From NCBI GenBank assembly GCA_910574455.1, contig CAJSYZ010000003.1, positions 1,984,001 through 2,048,000 of the forward strand: a DNA stretch of 64,000 bases. Reading direction: 5' to 3'. Below the pieces are notes generated by a model, which did no database searches, had not been told where the DNA came from, and saw only the letters and a program-made list of their open reading frames with translations. Positions 34,621 through 46,118 of this stretch are shown one piece after another. Position 1 is the first letter of the stretch; each line of letters opens with the position of its first letter. Source of the DNA: Trichaptum fuscoviolaceum. Lineage: Eukaryota > Basidiomycota > Agaricomycetes > Hymenochaetales > Trichaptaceae. The position numbers and the translations under genes were made by a program.

Positions 34621-36450
34621 CTACTGCTCTACGCCCCGACTCGTGAATGCCACCAACTAGAACTGAGGTTACTACTACAAGAGGTAGTAGGCCTTTCGTT
34701 TCACTGTTGAGTTTGCTGTGTATACTCTCTTTTTTCTTCCGCCGCGCATCTGCCGACTCACTCACTCTGCCTGTCTCAGCATGCTCAAATTGTTCTATCG
34801 GTTTCAACGCCTTGCGCAGCTCACGTACGTCTGCACGATACTTTTGTAGCTCCCTGTGGGTCGACGCGTTTCGGCTCGTTCGGCACGGCTCGTATGGAAA
34901 CCCAGGGGGTAGGAGTTCGACCGCTTTTGCAGAGGACACGAAACCACTACCGTCTACGCAATTTACTGCGCCCACAGCAGGTGGTTGCCCCAAGTCTTGC
35001 CCCAGGCTTCTCTCGCAAATTTATCCCGACGCGTATCCCCTTACCGACTAAAGCAATGGCGAGCACACTGGGGCGCATGCGCACACGTCTACCTCCACAG
35101 TTGACAACACGAATTCCTTCAGCAATTGGTGATGGTAGAGTGATTACATCCGTCACCATATATCATGAGTGAACCTTCTCCAATGGATAGAGCTACGCCA
35201 GAGAGCTCATCATCAGTGGTGGCTGATGAGTGCAGGACGTTAAAACTGGTTGCTGCACTTGCATCCGAGGTCTGTTCCTCCCAGGTTTTGAATCGCGAGA
35301 CGCATCACCGACGTTTGGAATGTGCAAAGAGGCAAGTTACTGAACCGGCGCTCACAGGCACCAGGAGGGGATGTGCGTGCGGTAATCAGTGAGCGAAAGC
35401 TTCTACTGTACTTCTCGAGTAAGTTGTTCTTTTATTTTTTGAATCATAATACTCACAGGCTTCTTCAGCTTTGGAGCATCGGCACGGGGAATGTCCATAC
35501 GTTCTCCGAGAAAATCTGCATAAGATTTACGCCGAAAATTGTATTGTCTTTTTTCTTGGGCGTGGGGGATTGGACACATCCGTTCGCGTATGGAATCTGC
35601 AAATGGGTATGATTCTCTTCACATTCATTCATCCCCGACTCGTCAGTGACAACTTTTCAGTACGACTCCGACTTTCTTGTCACCGGAAGGAACGATGGCC
35701 GCGTCAGCTTCTTCTCGTTTCATCGTTCCTCTTTTCCTCGACCATCTCCAGCTCAACAATAAGCGGCCACAGGACTTGCACTGAGCAGTCAGGGGACGAG
35801 TCTCTATCCCTACCGTCTACACTCACCTCAGGGATCCCTGCTCAATCGACATCTAAGCCTAAGTTCGCCTGGCCTGAGCGGCGAAAGAGCCCAAAAACAT
35901 GGGAAGGATGCTGAACAGCTACGCTCTCTCAACACATACAACAGTGAGGAGAGAAAAGTTGCGAAGTTGCGCGGTCGGATTCGTATATACGGGGCTATGT
36001 ATCACCGGGCAGTTTGATGCGTCCCAATATTCCGCTTGCATGCACAAAGTCCACCAGACGTCGACAAAGCGACTCACAACTCAATTTGCAAATGCAGCGA
36101 AGGGAATGATTATAACTGCATTTTCGACATCATCCAAGTTGTCGTGTCCCCATTCCTTGCCAAACACCTCTGCCCCGCCACCATTGCCGCCTAAATGGAG
36201 AACGCTCGGTTTCAATGTGCAGTATGAGTTGATCGTCGGCCGACAGCGCGATTCCCTCAGCTCCGAGGACGAGAAACGCGCCTTCATGCAAATTACTCCT
36301 TCCGAAGCGGGTTGGGATGCATTCAAGTTCAAGTTGGCCCATTTCCCATTTTGGCACGGTTCTAGTTCAAGTTTCGGGTTGAGTACAGGGATGACTGGTT
36401 GTATGGTGAGTTACTCGTGGCTTTCTTCGAAATCCTTCTAGAGCTGATGG
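34621..36450. pseudogene. Decayed gene fragments inside the transposon
   Basis: Several short frames retain protein-like segments but cannot be joined. Near 35565-35610 (plus) GLDTSVRVWNLQMG, followed near 35661 by YDSDFLVTGRNDGRVSFF, looks like a WD40-type fragment. At about 36180-36400 (plus) FNVQYELIVGRQRDSL and AHFPFWHGSSSS are protein-like but unrecognised. At 34613-35159 both strands are open without a known motif. Stops and frame changes separate the pieces. These are probably captured host-gene fragments or remnants of older cargo. Confidence 0.4.
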
Positions 36451-36757
36451 AGCAGCTTCTTGTGCAGTGGGTTGTATCCTCCCGACTTCTTCGGAGTTAA
36501 CATGACTCATTTTCTTGTTCGTTTGTGCTTAAAATGAAAAGAAGCCTTATAATCAAGTCATCCGGAAGAAATCATTTGTTATCTCCTATCAGTTCAACTT
36601 GCGGTTTATCCAAGTCATAGTACAAAGCACTAATAGCTCCCTCTCTCTTTCTAGAAGAATGGGAAATCAGAAAACTGACTTCAACTACTTTGTATAAGTG
36701 TGAAGTGGGAGCGGGTATCGTCCCCAAGATCATCATCCAGCCATTCCACCGTGAATC

Positions 36758-37799
36758 ATGTTCTCAAATCTTCGTACTATCCTTCTCATCCTCCTCTCCC
36801 TTGATTACGCACGCCTGCACCTCCGCACCGTCCTCCGCTTTCAGCTCGTTCAACGCTGGACAGCAAGGGCTCAAACGAAGGTACTTGTTTCATTCATATC
36901 AAGATCTGTACACTGACTTGTTGCTAGATACACAAGAAACTGCAAACGTTTCTTGATTTCCTCGGGGTACCACCAACACCTCTCTCCGAATTAGATGAAT
37001 ATAGGCCCCATAATATAGTTCCGATACAGTGTTGCACGGGCTTGGATGTGGACAACGCAATGACTGCAATATATGCATCTTTGCCACAGGTACCAGCTAG
37101 GAGATTTGTCTCGATCGACATCGAGTGGGCAAGTGGCGGAAAAGGGTCCAATCATCGCGTAGACCTCATCCAACTCGCAGTTCAAAACCAGGTTTATCTG
37201 GTCAGGACGCATACTCTTACTGACCTTCCTCCTACGTTGGCGCAACTCCTTGGGGATGGTACAGTCATGAAAGTTTCAGCTGGAATCAACGGTATGAATA
37301 ACTTATCTTTTCTCCTGCGAGGTGGCCAACCAGAAGAAATGGCAGGTGACGCAGTGCGTATAAAGCGCAAGTTTTGCACCTCTGTGCGCTCCTGTGTCGA
37401 TCTGACAGATTGGGCGCGCGTTGTCTACCCGGAAGTCTGGCCCAAAAACCCGACCTGGTCCCAACTGCTCTTAAACCCTCGTCTCTGGTTCCAGCATCCG
37501 ACTCCGACTGTCAAGCTCGAAAAAATAGTGGGAGAAGTATTGAGGCTGAACGTCAAGAAGAGTAGTGAGGTCACGATGAGTGACTGGGCAGCTAACGAGC
37601 TATCAGCGGCACAAATACAATGTAAGTTATCATTTTGTTGCTCAAGATCAACCATCTTCAAGTTCTCACTTGCATGATCTGCTGTACTGGAATACTAGAT
37701 GCTGCCATTGATGTTCACAGCACGTTTGCTGTAGCTTTGGCCCTGAGCCAAAGCCACCCACCCTTACCGGATAAGTACATCAAGAACTTCGAGGCTTGA
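36758..37799 (+). CDS. 3'-5' exonuclease-like protein (DnaQ/WRN type), probably inactive
   Basis: Three exons (36758-36880, 36928-37621, 37699-37799) sum to 918 nt, 305 residues, in frame. An in-frame TGA just upstream of the first ATG fixes the start. The fold matches DEDDy exonucleases: Exo I is SIDIEW (D and E present), and Exo III is QIQYAAIDVHSTF (Y and D present). The Exo II position, normally a G-D in a GIxGD pattern, reads AGINGMNNLSF, so the expected Asp is missing. The enzyme may therefore be dead or have another role, such as binding. The N terminus has a hydrophobic stretch (LRTILLILLSL) that could be a membrane anchor. The intact splicing and frame contrast with the decayed fragments on either side. 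Confidence 0.8.
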
Positions 37800-38276
37800 T
37801 CTAGTAGGCTGAGGCCCACCAGTAGCAGGTTTGACCAAATGTGCTTGAGTTATCGAGTAAATTGTTGTGCACATGCTCTTGTCTTTCAAAGTTGCCAGGA
37901 GATTCATGATTAAAATTTATTATTGAATTGCTTTTTTTTCCCGAATGATCACCGTAGTCTGAGGTATCAAAGTGGTTTGGAAGATGTCGCCAATGGTGTC
38001 TGTCTGCTGTGAGCAACCCAATGGATTAAATAGTTTTCAACACCACTATTAGTGCTTTTTCAAGACACTTCAAAGTTTTCAAGACAATTCAATATAACGC
38101 CCGGACGGGCCAGCTTTTTGCTGGCGATACCCGAACACCTCTGGGCGTTAAGTAATCACAAGCTACATATTTTACCCAAGCGGTGCAGCAACTATTTTTC
38201 CTCCAATAGTAGTACTATGTCAGTGGCAGATTTGTCTGCTCTGATGCATTATATTATTTTATTATATAGTCCAGTG

Positions 38277-41157
38277 TCAGAGCCAGCTTGTCCCCGTCAG
38301 GCTTCGCAATAACCTTCCGTACTCGCATTCCGCGCGCGCAAAGTAGTCCTCGCCTTCGGATACATCAGAGCTTGCTGAACCACGCCTTTCTAATTTCAAA
38401 GTGCGAGGAGGGAGCAGATGCTGCTCCAGAGGCACGAGTGTCGAATGGCTCCAAGCTCCAGGAGATCCAGTGATCGAGTTGTGTGGGCTGTCGTATGTGC
38501 TTCGGGTATCCCAGTTGGGTTGCGTCGGTTCTTCCCGATGTTCAGCTTCACCATCAGAAGGTCTCCATGCTAAAGAGCCCGCGATCTGACGACTAGTAAA
38601 GTTAATGCTACGCTTGTGGAAGTCTCCCATGCGCTGACGCCATTCAACAACCGGGAAACGCTGAACAGCCGAACGAGCACGCAAGATAGCATGTTCTTCT
38701 TCCGTAGACTTAAGCGCCATTTTTATTGTTTTCGTAAGCTGGGACAACATGTGTGCTGTTGAACTCGATTCGACAGGGAACCACTGTGTTCAAAGTCAGA
38801 TTGCAAAACATTAGAAAAAACGAATGCAAACTTACCCAACCAGGCATGAGACCGAGACCACCGTATGGAGGCGAAGTAGTGAACTCTGGCTTTGAGTACA
38901 CTCGGTTCGGGTACATCTCCATGAGACGAGCAAGCTTCTCCGCAGCGAAACGTCCATACAAGTCAATGACAGGCCCGACACAATTCAACTGAATCGAAGG
39001 GTGTTTTTCCAGTCTGGCATTAATAAATGAGCAAACATTCATTTACTTAGCAAAATAGGATTAAGAAATAACTTACAGCGAAGGCATCATGTCTGCAATA
39101 AGATCTACACCCTTTTGCTTCAACCAACAACCAATGAACACGAATAGATCTGCCTAAGGATCCTGTGCAATACCAGCCCACTCCTGAGCCTGCTGCTTGA
39201 ACTCCGTACATTTCGCCTCTGCTTCCTCATCAATCTGAATGTCCTTGATTTGAACAGGCTGTTCGTCCAAAGCAGCAATAACCGTTGGGTCCGGATTCGG
39301 GAGCGAGTCGACATGCTTGAGTGTCCAAAGCGCCGGGTAACGCGCCCACGACCGTTTACCATACTGTCAGAGACACCAGCGACACCGATCGATTTCTGGT
39401 GCACATTGATGAAGGATGCTGCGGCGTGGAGCAAGTTGAACGTGTTTCCGAACTGAACGAACGTGCTCCTTGCTGATATTGAACACCGAGCACACTTCCT
39501 TCATCTCCTCCTTCGTGCGGAGTGGCCACAACCCCTGGAGCTCCGCATTGTGGAGAGACAGACAGATGGGGAGGACCTTCGGGAGCAGATAGATAGGTGC
39601 GAGCGCACTGTGGTAGTCATTAATGTGGTAGATATCAATCTGCGGGTAGCACCTAACGGTTGCTGCGATAGCCTGGTTCCATGTCGAGTAGAAGATAGCT
39701 GAGCTGATATCGTCATGCGCGCATGATACGGGTCCGCCTTTGTTTGTGCGCGGAAGACAGGCAAGTCGAGGACGATGTACGTGATGTTGTCGAGGACATG
39801 CGTCTCAACCTCGATAAGGTACGGGTCGCCGAAGATAATGACTTCGATAGGTTCTGCAGGTTCGCCAGCAGGGTACTCAATGTCTTTAACCTTTGGTACA
39901 ACCTAAATCAGGTCGATATCCGACATTGCCTTGCCCATCAAATCACACCAAGACCACCGATCTTGACCTTCAACTTCCAATATGATCTCGTACTCCAAAG
40001 TCGCAATGAGCATGGTCCTCCGCTTATTCTTGTCTTCCGGCCAGCCAATGATGTCGCCTGTATGCGCGTGTCCATGGCTCGAGTGTTTCTCCGACATCGG
40101 CGCCACATGCAGGTCTTGCGCAGACTTCGAGCCCAGCGAGCCAATGACGGGGAAATTGTGCGAATGATCCGGCTTCTTTTCCGTGAGACCCCACTGGTTG
40201 TACTTGATCCCGTAGAAGCTCCACATGAAGATCGCCACTGCCAATGTACCAGTGACAACCGGGATCGACAGGAGCAGCGCGTACATGATAGCGCCCACAG
40301 TGCTCTCCCCACGCGGCTCGAGGCTCCACCGCATCGTCGCGTCATCTACGACCAGCGTACAACGCGAGATGCGGGTGCGGCGGAGCACTGACGTTCAAGT
40401 AGTTGGGCGCAGCCAAGTTGGGCGGGAGGCGGTCATGACGCCGTTGCCGTCCGTGTCACCGTAGAAGTAGTCATCGAAGCCAAAAACGTTGAGCTGTAGG
40501 TACGTCGGCCATGTACTCATAATTTCGAGCTCCCAGCGTCCGTCGGCGGTATTGTCCATCTGGAAGCTCACTCCTCTGTGGAAACCCCAGGTATTGAACG
40601 GACCACGAGCAAGGAACTGAGGAACACGGCACTGATGAGCATAGTTCCTGTTCGCATGTACAACAGTATAGGATGATGCAGCAATAGCAGACCAGCCTAT
40701 TGCAAAATTGATTAGCAGATCACAGCACATACTAGTATAAGAGTAAGAGCACTTACATTGCACAATAATATGCTCGCCCGCCCACCAATTCTCATCATTG
40801 TCAAACAAGCTTTTATCTATGCTCGTCACATCCTCATACGCCGTCCACGTCGTCCAGTTTTGACCATAATTCCACAAGAACCTGAACATATCTGCGCCCA
40901 GCGCCTGGTGCGTGAACGTGTACTTCCCAGAACCCGAGTCCAAGCCGAACGCATCGTTGTCGTAGTCCGCAGAGGGGAAGATCATAGGATTGCGCGCGGA
41001 GCCCTTGCGCACAAGGAGATGGTCGCGTGCATTCGTGAACGAAGTGCCGTCCTGCGAAGGCGGGTTGTTCACAATGATGTCGATGATTCCGTCCGACGCG
41101 TTAGGAATCTCCGCACGCAAGGCAGTCCACAAGCCCAGTTTGATTTCCGTCTAATTT
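38277..41157 (-). pseudogene. AGS1: Captured fragment of an alpha-1,3-glucan synthase gene
   Basis: Read from high to low coordinate, the pieces follow the order of fungal Ags1. First comes the end of the extracellular part (FHRGVSFQMDN, FGFDDYFYGDTDGNG), then the transmembrane helix (GAIMYALLLSIPVVTGTLAV) and the YGIKYNQWGL linker. The cytoplasmic GT5 synthase domain follows ([77 protein letters not shown]). Full enzymes have over 2000 residues; here the N-terminal amylase domain and the C-terminal multi-span domain are absent. There is an in-frame TAG near 39904 where a Trp is expected, frameshifts near 40435 and 40350, a one-base deletion near 39715, and more near 39440. It cannot make enzyme and lies inside the transposon. 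Confidence 0.88.
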
Positions 41158-41439
41158 GAACATGGATGGTGGAGGAAGAGGCAATTGGCATTGCCGCACT
41201 TCAAGTTTTCTCAACTGGTTTCCTAATTCAAGTTTAGATGTAACAAAAATCGTAAAAATTTTCCAAGTCCCATGTTACTTGAGCACTGAAATCCTGACTT
41301 GCATTCTGATGTACTGAGAGATGGCTTGCATCCTGAAACACTCTTTATTTCAGTGAGTTAAGGCAATCAGTGTATTTTCAGACGAAGTAGCGACCCTTCA
41401 GACAGGTGCCAGCCAAATCAGGACGCGTCAGTCGCCGTA

Positions 41440-41462
41440 AGCAGAAAGTAGTTTCCCTGATG
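41440..41462 (-). repeat. Right terminal inverted repeat of giant transposon
   Basis: Reverse complement of 21405-21427 over all 23 bases; the match stops at once on both sides. Beyond it the sequence contains CACGTG and TGACTCAT-like words (41480-41510) that look like ordinary promoter elements. They may originally have belonged upstream of RCC1. Confidence 0.85.
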
Positions 41463-41813
41463 GATGAAACAAACTCACTTTTAACACGTAGCACGTGACT
41501 CATGACGCGCATGGACTCAGGTGTCGCGACGCTTCCGACTCCGAGTTCAGATACCCATCAAAGCCTTTTCTTGAAGACTTGAATTCGAGAGCGCATTATA
41601 TGTGAATTCTAAGTCCACAGCCCCTTTATAAGAACTTACGGGTATAAGCGCATCACCGGTCCATCTTCGAATACACTTCAAAGAATAAATCATTACAATA
41701 CTATCTGAACATCGCATACAGGGTATTTACAACTCCCCGGGTAGATATTACAATGGAAATACGCTTAACAATACAAGTCCACGGATATTCGATATACTGC
41801 TCAACAGATAGAC

Positions 41814-42731
41814 TCATGCTGTCGTCTTCAACGCCTCGGGCTTCGCTCTCTCCTATCAGTAAGATTTAATCAGCAGATACGCAATTGTTCATGTTCAGTT
41901 GCACTAACTTCACTGAGTTCTGCAGGCTCTTCGTCAAGATAGTCCGGTGCCTTGTTGAGATCTGCAAGGTACGATGTGCCTTCATCTTCGTCTTCTAGCG
42001 CAAGCGCATCCAGTTCTGGGCGTAGACAATGAGAGCTAAATTAGTAGATAATGGATGATACACATACCTGCTTGAAGGTCTGATTCATCTAGTTCATCTG
42101 GAACAGCATATGACCTTCCCAAAGACTCTTGGATTTCGTTAGCTTGTTCGAGAAGATCCTCCATGTCATAATGTATGGTCTGTTTAACGTAAGCTGAATG
42201 TACACAGAATTCGCGACGGGAGAAAGTACCTCGATCTTATCTATGTCAATCTTCCCATACTGTTTTCGCAGCTCTTTATTTGCGACCTTCATTGCATCAA
42301 CAGTCGCCATTGTATTCCGTAGGTTCTCGGTGGCGAGCGCGGCAGACTCCATGTTGAATGTCTGTTGCTGCAATTGTGCGAGTTGAGCTTCATACATCTT
42401 CTTTTGCTTGAGTGTCCGAAGAGCCCTTTGCTCTATCGCACTCTAAGATATGTATGTTATCGATGTTCCGAACGGCACAATTGATAGGTTATGCTACTCA
42501 CTTTACCTGGACCATTCCGCAGCTTACTCATTTGCTCTTTATACCTAGCCAATTCCGCATCGAGTTTCTTCACTTTTACTTCGACAGACTGCATACGAAT
42601 ATCTGTCTGTGCCTTTGAATCAGATAATTATACTCAATGTACAGATGTGAAGCCGATCCGACCGATGAAATGGCATCTTGAAGAGTCGGCTTAGGCTTCT
42701 TGCTTGATGAAGATCCAAATATACGATTCAT
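41814..42731 (-). CDS. VPS60: ESCRT-III subunit Vps60/CHMP5
   Basis: Six exons (42663-42731, 42502-42606, 42230-42442, 42068-42179, 41909-42015, 41814-41852) give 645 nt, 214 residues, all phases closing. The protein begins MNRIFGSSSSKKPKPTLQDA. It then has the Snf7-fold helices with TDIRMQSVEVKVKKLDAEL, RALRTLKQKKMYEAQL and ATVDAMKVANKELRKQYGKI, and a C-terminal acidic region with DMEDLLEQANEIQESLGRSY and PDELDESDLQAELDAL. This match is close to fungal Vps60, which works with Vta1 to stimulate the Vps4 ATPase in multivesicular-body sorting. It is the first host gene to the right of the giant transposon, with its 3' end about 350 bp from the right repeat. Confidence 0.95.
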
Positions 42732-43013
42732 TTTGTCTGAGCTCGGAAACGGTTTAACAGAGTAAGAAAGTGATAATGATGAGAGGATCACCGTTGACAG
42801 AAGTTCAGCACAAGATGGTGGGTGGAAGGAAACAGTGTACTTTGACCAAACGGAAACAACCAAGTACTGTGATACTATTACGTCACGCGTTATTCGCGCT
42901 GTCATGATGCAAATGCCAGTGTTCTCTCTCCTCGCCTCAGGCTCGGGCTCTTCAATGTCACCCCATCTAATATCTGTGTCAAAAACTAAAGCAGAGCGGT
43001 AACGACAGCTACT

Positions 43014-46000
43014 ATGCTTCGACTTGTTATACTTGCTTCGGCATCGCTATTGCTAACTCTTCTACTCGCATATTCAGCATTTGACTCACCCTCACAAGTC
43101 TCGCCTCAAGGATGTCGAATGTCATACATGTCTCCATCTTACATTCAGATGGATCTGAACGCGTCATGGACGAGCTCATATCTCGCAAATCGATATAGGC
43201 TTTTATTGTACAGAGAAGTTGGATGGGACCCAAATAATGAGGTGAGCCTATTTTTCCTGGGGCTGTTTTAGGACGGCCGCCTGACTTTCGAAATGGTTCT
43301 TAAGACTCTTCTCAGCTACGAGGTGTGCCAGTGCTATTCATACCGGGCAACGCGGGATCTGCACATCAAATACGCTCTATAGCATCGTCAGCGTCAAGGC
43401 AATATTATTCGTCACCTTCGTACATGAACCCATACTTCACATCCCGTGGTCTTCGTCCACTGGACTTCTTCGCTGTTGATTTCAATGAAGACCTCTCAGC
43501 ATTCCATGGTCCGACCCTAGAGTCTGAAATATCGTACTCTGAGGCTGCCATAACATTTATCTTGTCTAAATACCCTCCTGAGACGAAGGTCATCGTCATG
43601 GGACATTCCATGGGCGGCATAGTTGCGATCTCTCTTCTCACTTCACTTAATTCGAACATCTCTGCTGTGATTACCATGTCGACTCCGCACAGCGTTCCGC
43701 CTGCTCGGTTTGACTCTCGTATGGGGGCCATCTATGCTGAAGCCCAAGAACGTGTAGCGCATGATTCCACGCCGATCTTGAGTGTTTGCGGCGGAATAAC
43801 TGACACGATGATCCCCTCAGAGTTCTGCTCGCTTCCTGTCCTAGGAAATGACACGGTTCTCCGAAAGACAGTCTTCTCAAGCGCGTTGGAAGGATGTTGG
43901 TCCGGGGTTGGTCATCGCGAAATGGTATGGTGTCACCAAGTGCGATGGCGCGTCGCGAGAGCAGCAATAGAAATCGGTGGAACGAATACGATTGCAGAGA
44001 AAGCGAAGATCTTGAACACTTGGTTCAGGGATGGGTTATCTCTTCCAGAGCTCTCAGAACATCCTTCCTTTGAGGCACCGTATGAAAGAGAGGAAACAGC
44101 TCCGAAAGATCGACCTCTCATTATCAGAAGACCATCCGGAACACATCGATATAAGTTCCTTATTCCACCTACCAGAGATGGAGATGCTCTGAACTTTGTG
44201 ATGTACCTATCACAGGGAACCATAGAATCAGTCTCACCAGCTGAACCACTACCATTGAAGGCCGACATCAGTATTTGCCAAGGTGAAGCAGGCACTCTCC
44301 AACAGACTTGTGAACGGCTTTTGCCATCGTCTCTCAAGCTGATACCTAATCCCGACCCAAAGCAACCCTTCCCGCTACCTCGCATAGAGGGAATTCCGTC
44401 TTCGGGCGGCGTAGACGAATCTCACGGAGTGGTCGTTTTCATAGCATCTGTCCCTCGCGTTGCTTTTGAGGGAGATCTGTGGATTTCCTTGCAGGTTGAG
44501 AACGAAGGATCAGACGGATGGGCCGTGGCTTCTTTGGAAGATGCTGACGAGTTCATAAGCTATACAAATTCGATAGGTATGATCCCATCTTTCTCAAAGT
44601 GGACGCCCTCACTTATCCACTTCAGTACCATTGATCGGTACTGTCACATTAAAACTGACTCCCGGGTTGCTTCACACTACGATACGGTTACCAAACCTCT
44701 TAGCGAATGCCCTTCTCGTGTATCGTGTCGAGTCTAAACTATCGGAGTCATGCAGCGGTTGGTGCTTCATGGATGTACACAACAATATTGAGCTAATTAT
44801 TCATTTTCCTAACTTACAGACGCAACCCTTTCTCCTCTGCTCTTTCATTCCTCCGGCCCAGTGGAAGGCCATTATCATCGACTGCAAAATCTCGTCCCAA
44901 CTTACCTGCACGGTCATTCTGCGGCACCATTCATCCATACGCCTGCAGACTTGCTTCCTTCATACAGCCATGGCCTAAATATCACAATCTATACCTCTGG
45001 GCAGTGCAGCGTAGATGAGCTTTTCGTGACAGTTGATTGGTGGAATAGTTTTGGGAGATGGGGTGCCCGCTATTGGAATGCCATCCTCGTATGGGGTTCG
45101 GGTATTGTTGCCTTCGTATTCTTTAATAGCCTACGAGTTTGGGATTCAAGTGCTCGGACTCTCACCCCAGGTCAATCGCTACTTTCAGTCACCGGACTTC
45201 TTCCAAAAGCATCTGTACTGTTTCTTCTGATATCTTTTTTGCCACTGCCTAGCGACATGTGGCTTGGGAACGTTGGGGAAACTATATTCTCGCCCCTCGC
45301 TCCGTTGATTCTTTTCATCTCTGCCGGACTAGTCTGCTTGTCATGGATCATTCTTCGATTGTGTCTCTCCGTATTTGGAAGAACGATTGTTTTTGTGCAG
45401 AGGTATAGTCGCCTGCAAAATTCGCAGATATATGCTGACACTGTTCTTTGGTCTTAGGAAAGAGACGACGGAAGTTTCTAGCTCACGTGGAGTGATTGTC
45501 TCCTTCGTTATAATGGTCGTTCTAGTCTCTCTTTTCGTACCGTGGCAGGTGGCATTCATAGCCTGTTATCTCATCAATCTCCACCATTGCGCCGCACTCG
45601 TGGCGAAGTCAGCGAGCACCCCTGACACAAATGCGCAAGCTGCTCTAGACCAGAAATTACATGTGCTACTCCTTATGACTTGGTGCCTTCCGGTAGTTGC
45701 GCCTGTCCTTCTCGTTTGGACTAGAACACTTTTAACGGCAGGGTATACTTCGCCTTTTGACGGCGATCATTTCATCCTAAACGTCGCTGCGTTCCTCCTC
45801 TTGACGCACCAAGTTACTTCCTCTGGGCAGCCACCATTCGGATTAAGACACAAGTAAGAAACATCTATTTTTCTTCGAACTTTAAACTTTAGAAATCTGA
45901 CTATACATCTGTAACATAGATGGGAAATCGTCCCCATTTCTTATTCCTATGCATTGGGATCCATAGTCATCTTTTTCTATGGTCCGCGTTCAATGTTTAT

Positions 46001-46118
46001 GACGTACGAAGCGTTTAACTGGCCGACCATACTATTATGTTGTTTCCGTCTACTCCCGCTATATCGGCCACATAGCTTTAGCAGTCCTAATATGCTAGAT
46101 CAAAGTCGTCAGTCCTAA
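43014..46118 (+). CDS. BST1: GPI inositol-deacylase (Bst1/PGAP1 family)
   Basis: Six exons (43014-43241, 43316-44576, 44626-44757, 44820-45402, 45458-45853, 45920-46118) sum to 2799 nt, 932 residues. An N-terminal membrane anchor (LRLVILASASLLLTLLLAY) precedes a lipase-type alpha/beta hydrolase domain with PVLFIPGNAGS, the nucleophile elbow GHSMGG and ITDTMIP. A luminal beta-rich part follows, and then several C-terminal transmembrane helices. The family removes the acyl chain from inositol of GPI anchors in the ER, allowing exit of GPI proteins. It is divergent to VPS60 with about 280 bp between the starts, so their promoters share that gap. Confidence 0.93.

Larger units (their letters stand above)
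21405..41462. mobile_element. Giant (about 20 kb) Plavaka/KDZ-type DNA transposon
   Basis: Perfect 23-bp inverted repeats starting CATCAGGGAAACTAC stand at 21405-21427 and, in reverse, at 41440-41462. Between them lie a Plavaka-type transposase, a divergent basic/acidic gene, a coiled-coil gene, an exonuclease-like gene, low-complexity DNA and decayed gene fragments. Outside the repeats is conserved gene space: RCC1 on the left and VPS60 on the right, both on the minus strand. The target-site duplication is not clear. GAAACAA occurs at 21391-21397 and 41466-41472, close outside both ends, but with unequal spacers of 7 and 3 bp. The transposase assignment follows sequence patterns known for the Plavaka family in basidiomycetes. 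That all the cargo belongs to one element rather than nested elements is inferred. Confidence 0.82.

Noticed and set aside
39501..40345. Additional minus-strand Arg/Ser-rich frames in the glucan-synthase remnant
   Set aside because: Out-of-frame readings; the true frame is recovered by allowing one-base shifts.
39723..40464. Long plus-strand frames rich in Arg and Val
   Set aside because: Antisense of the alpha-1,3-glucan synthase fragment, whose minus-strand motifs are clear.
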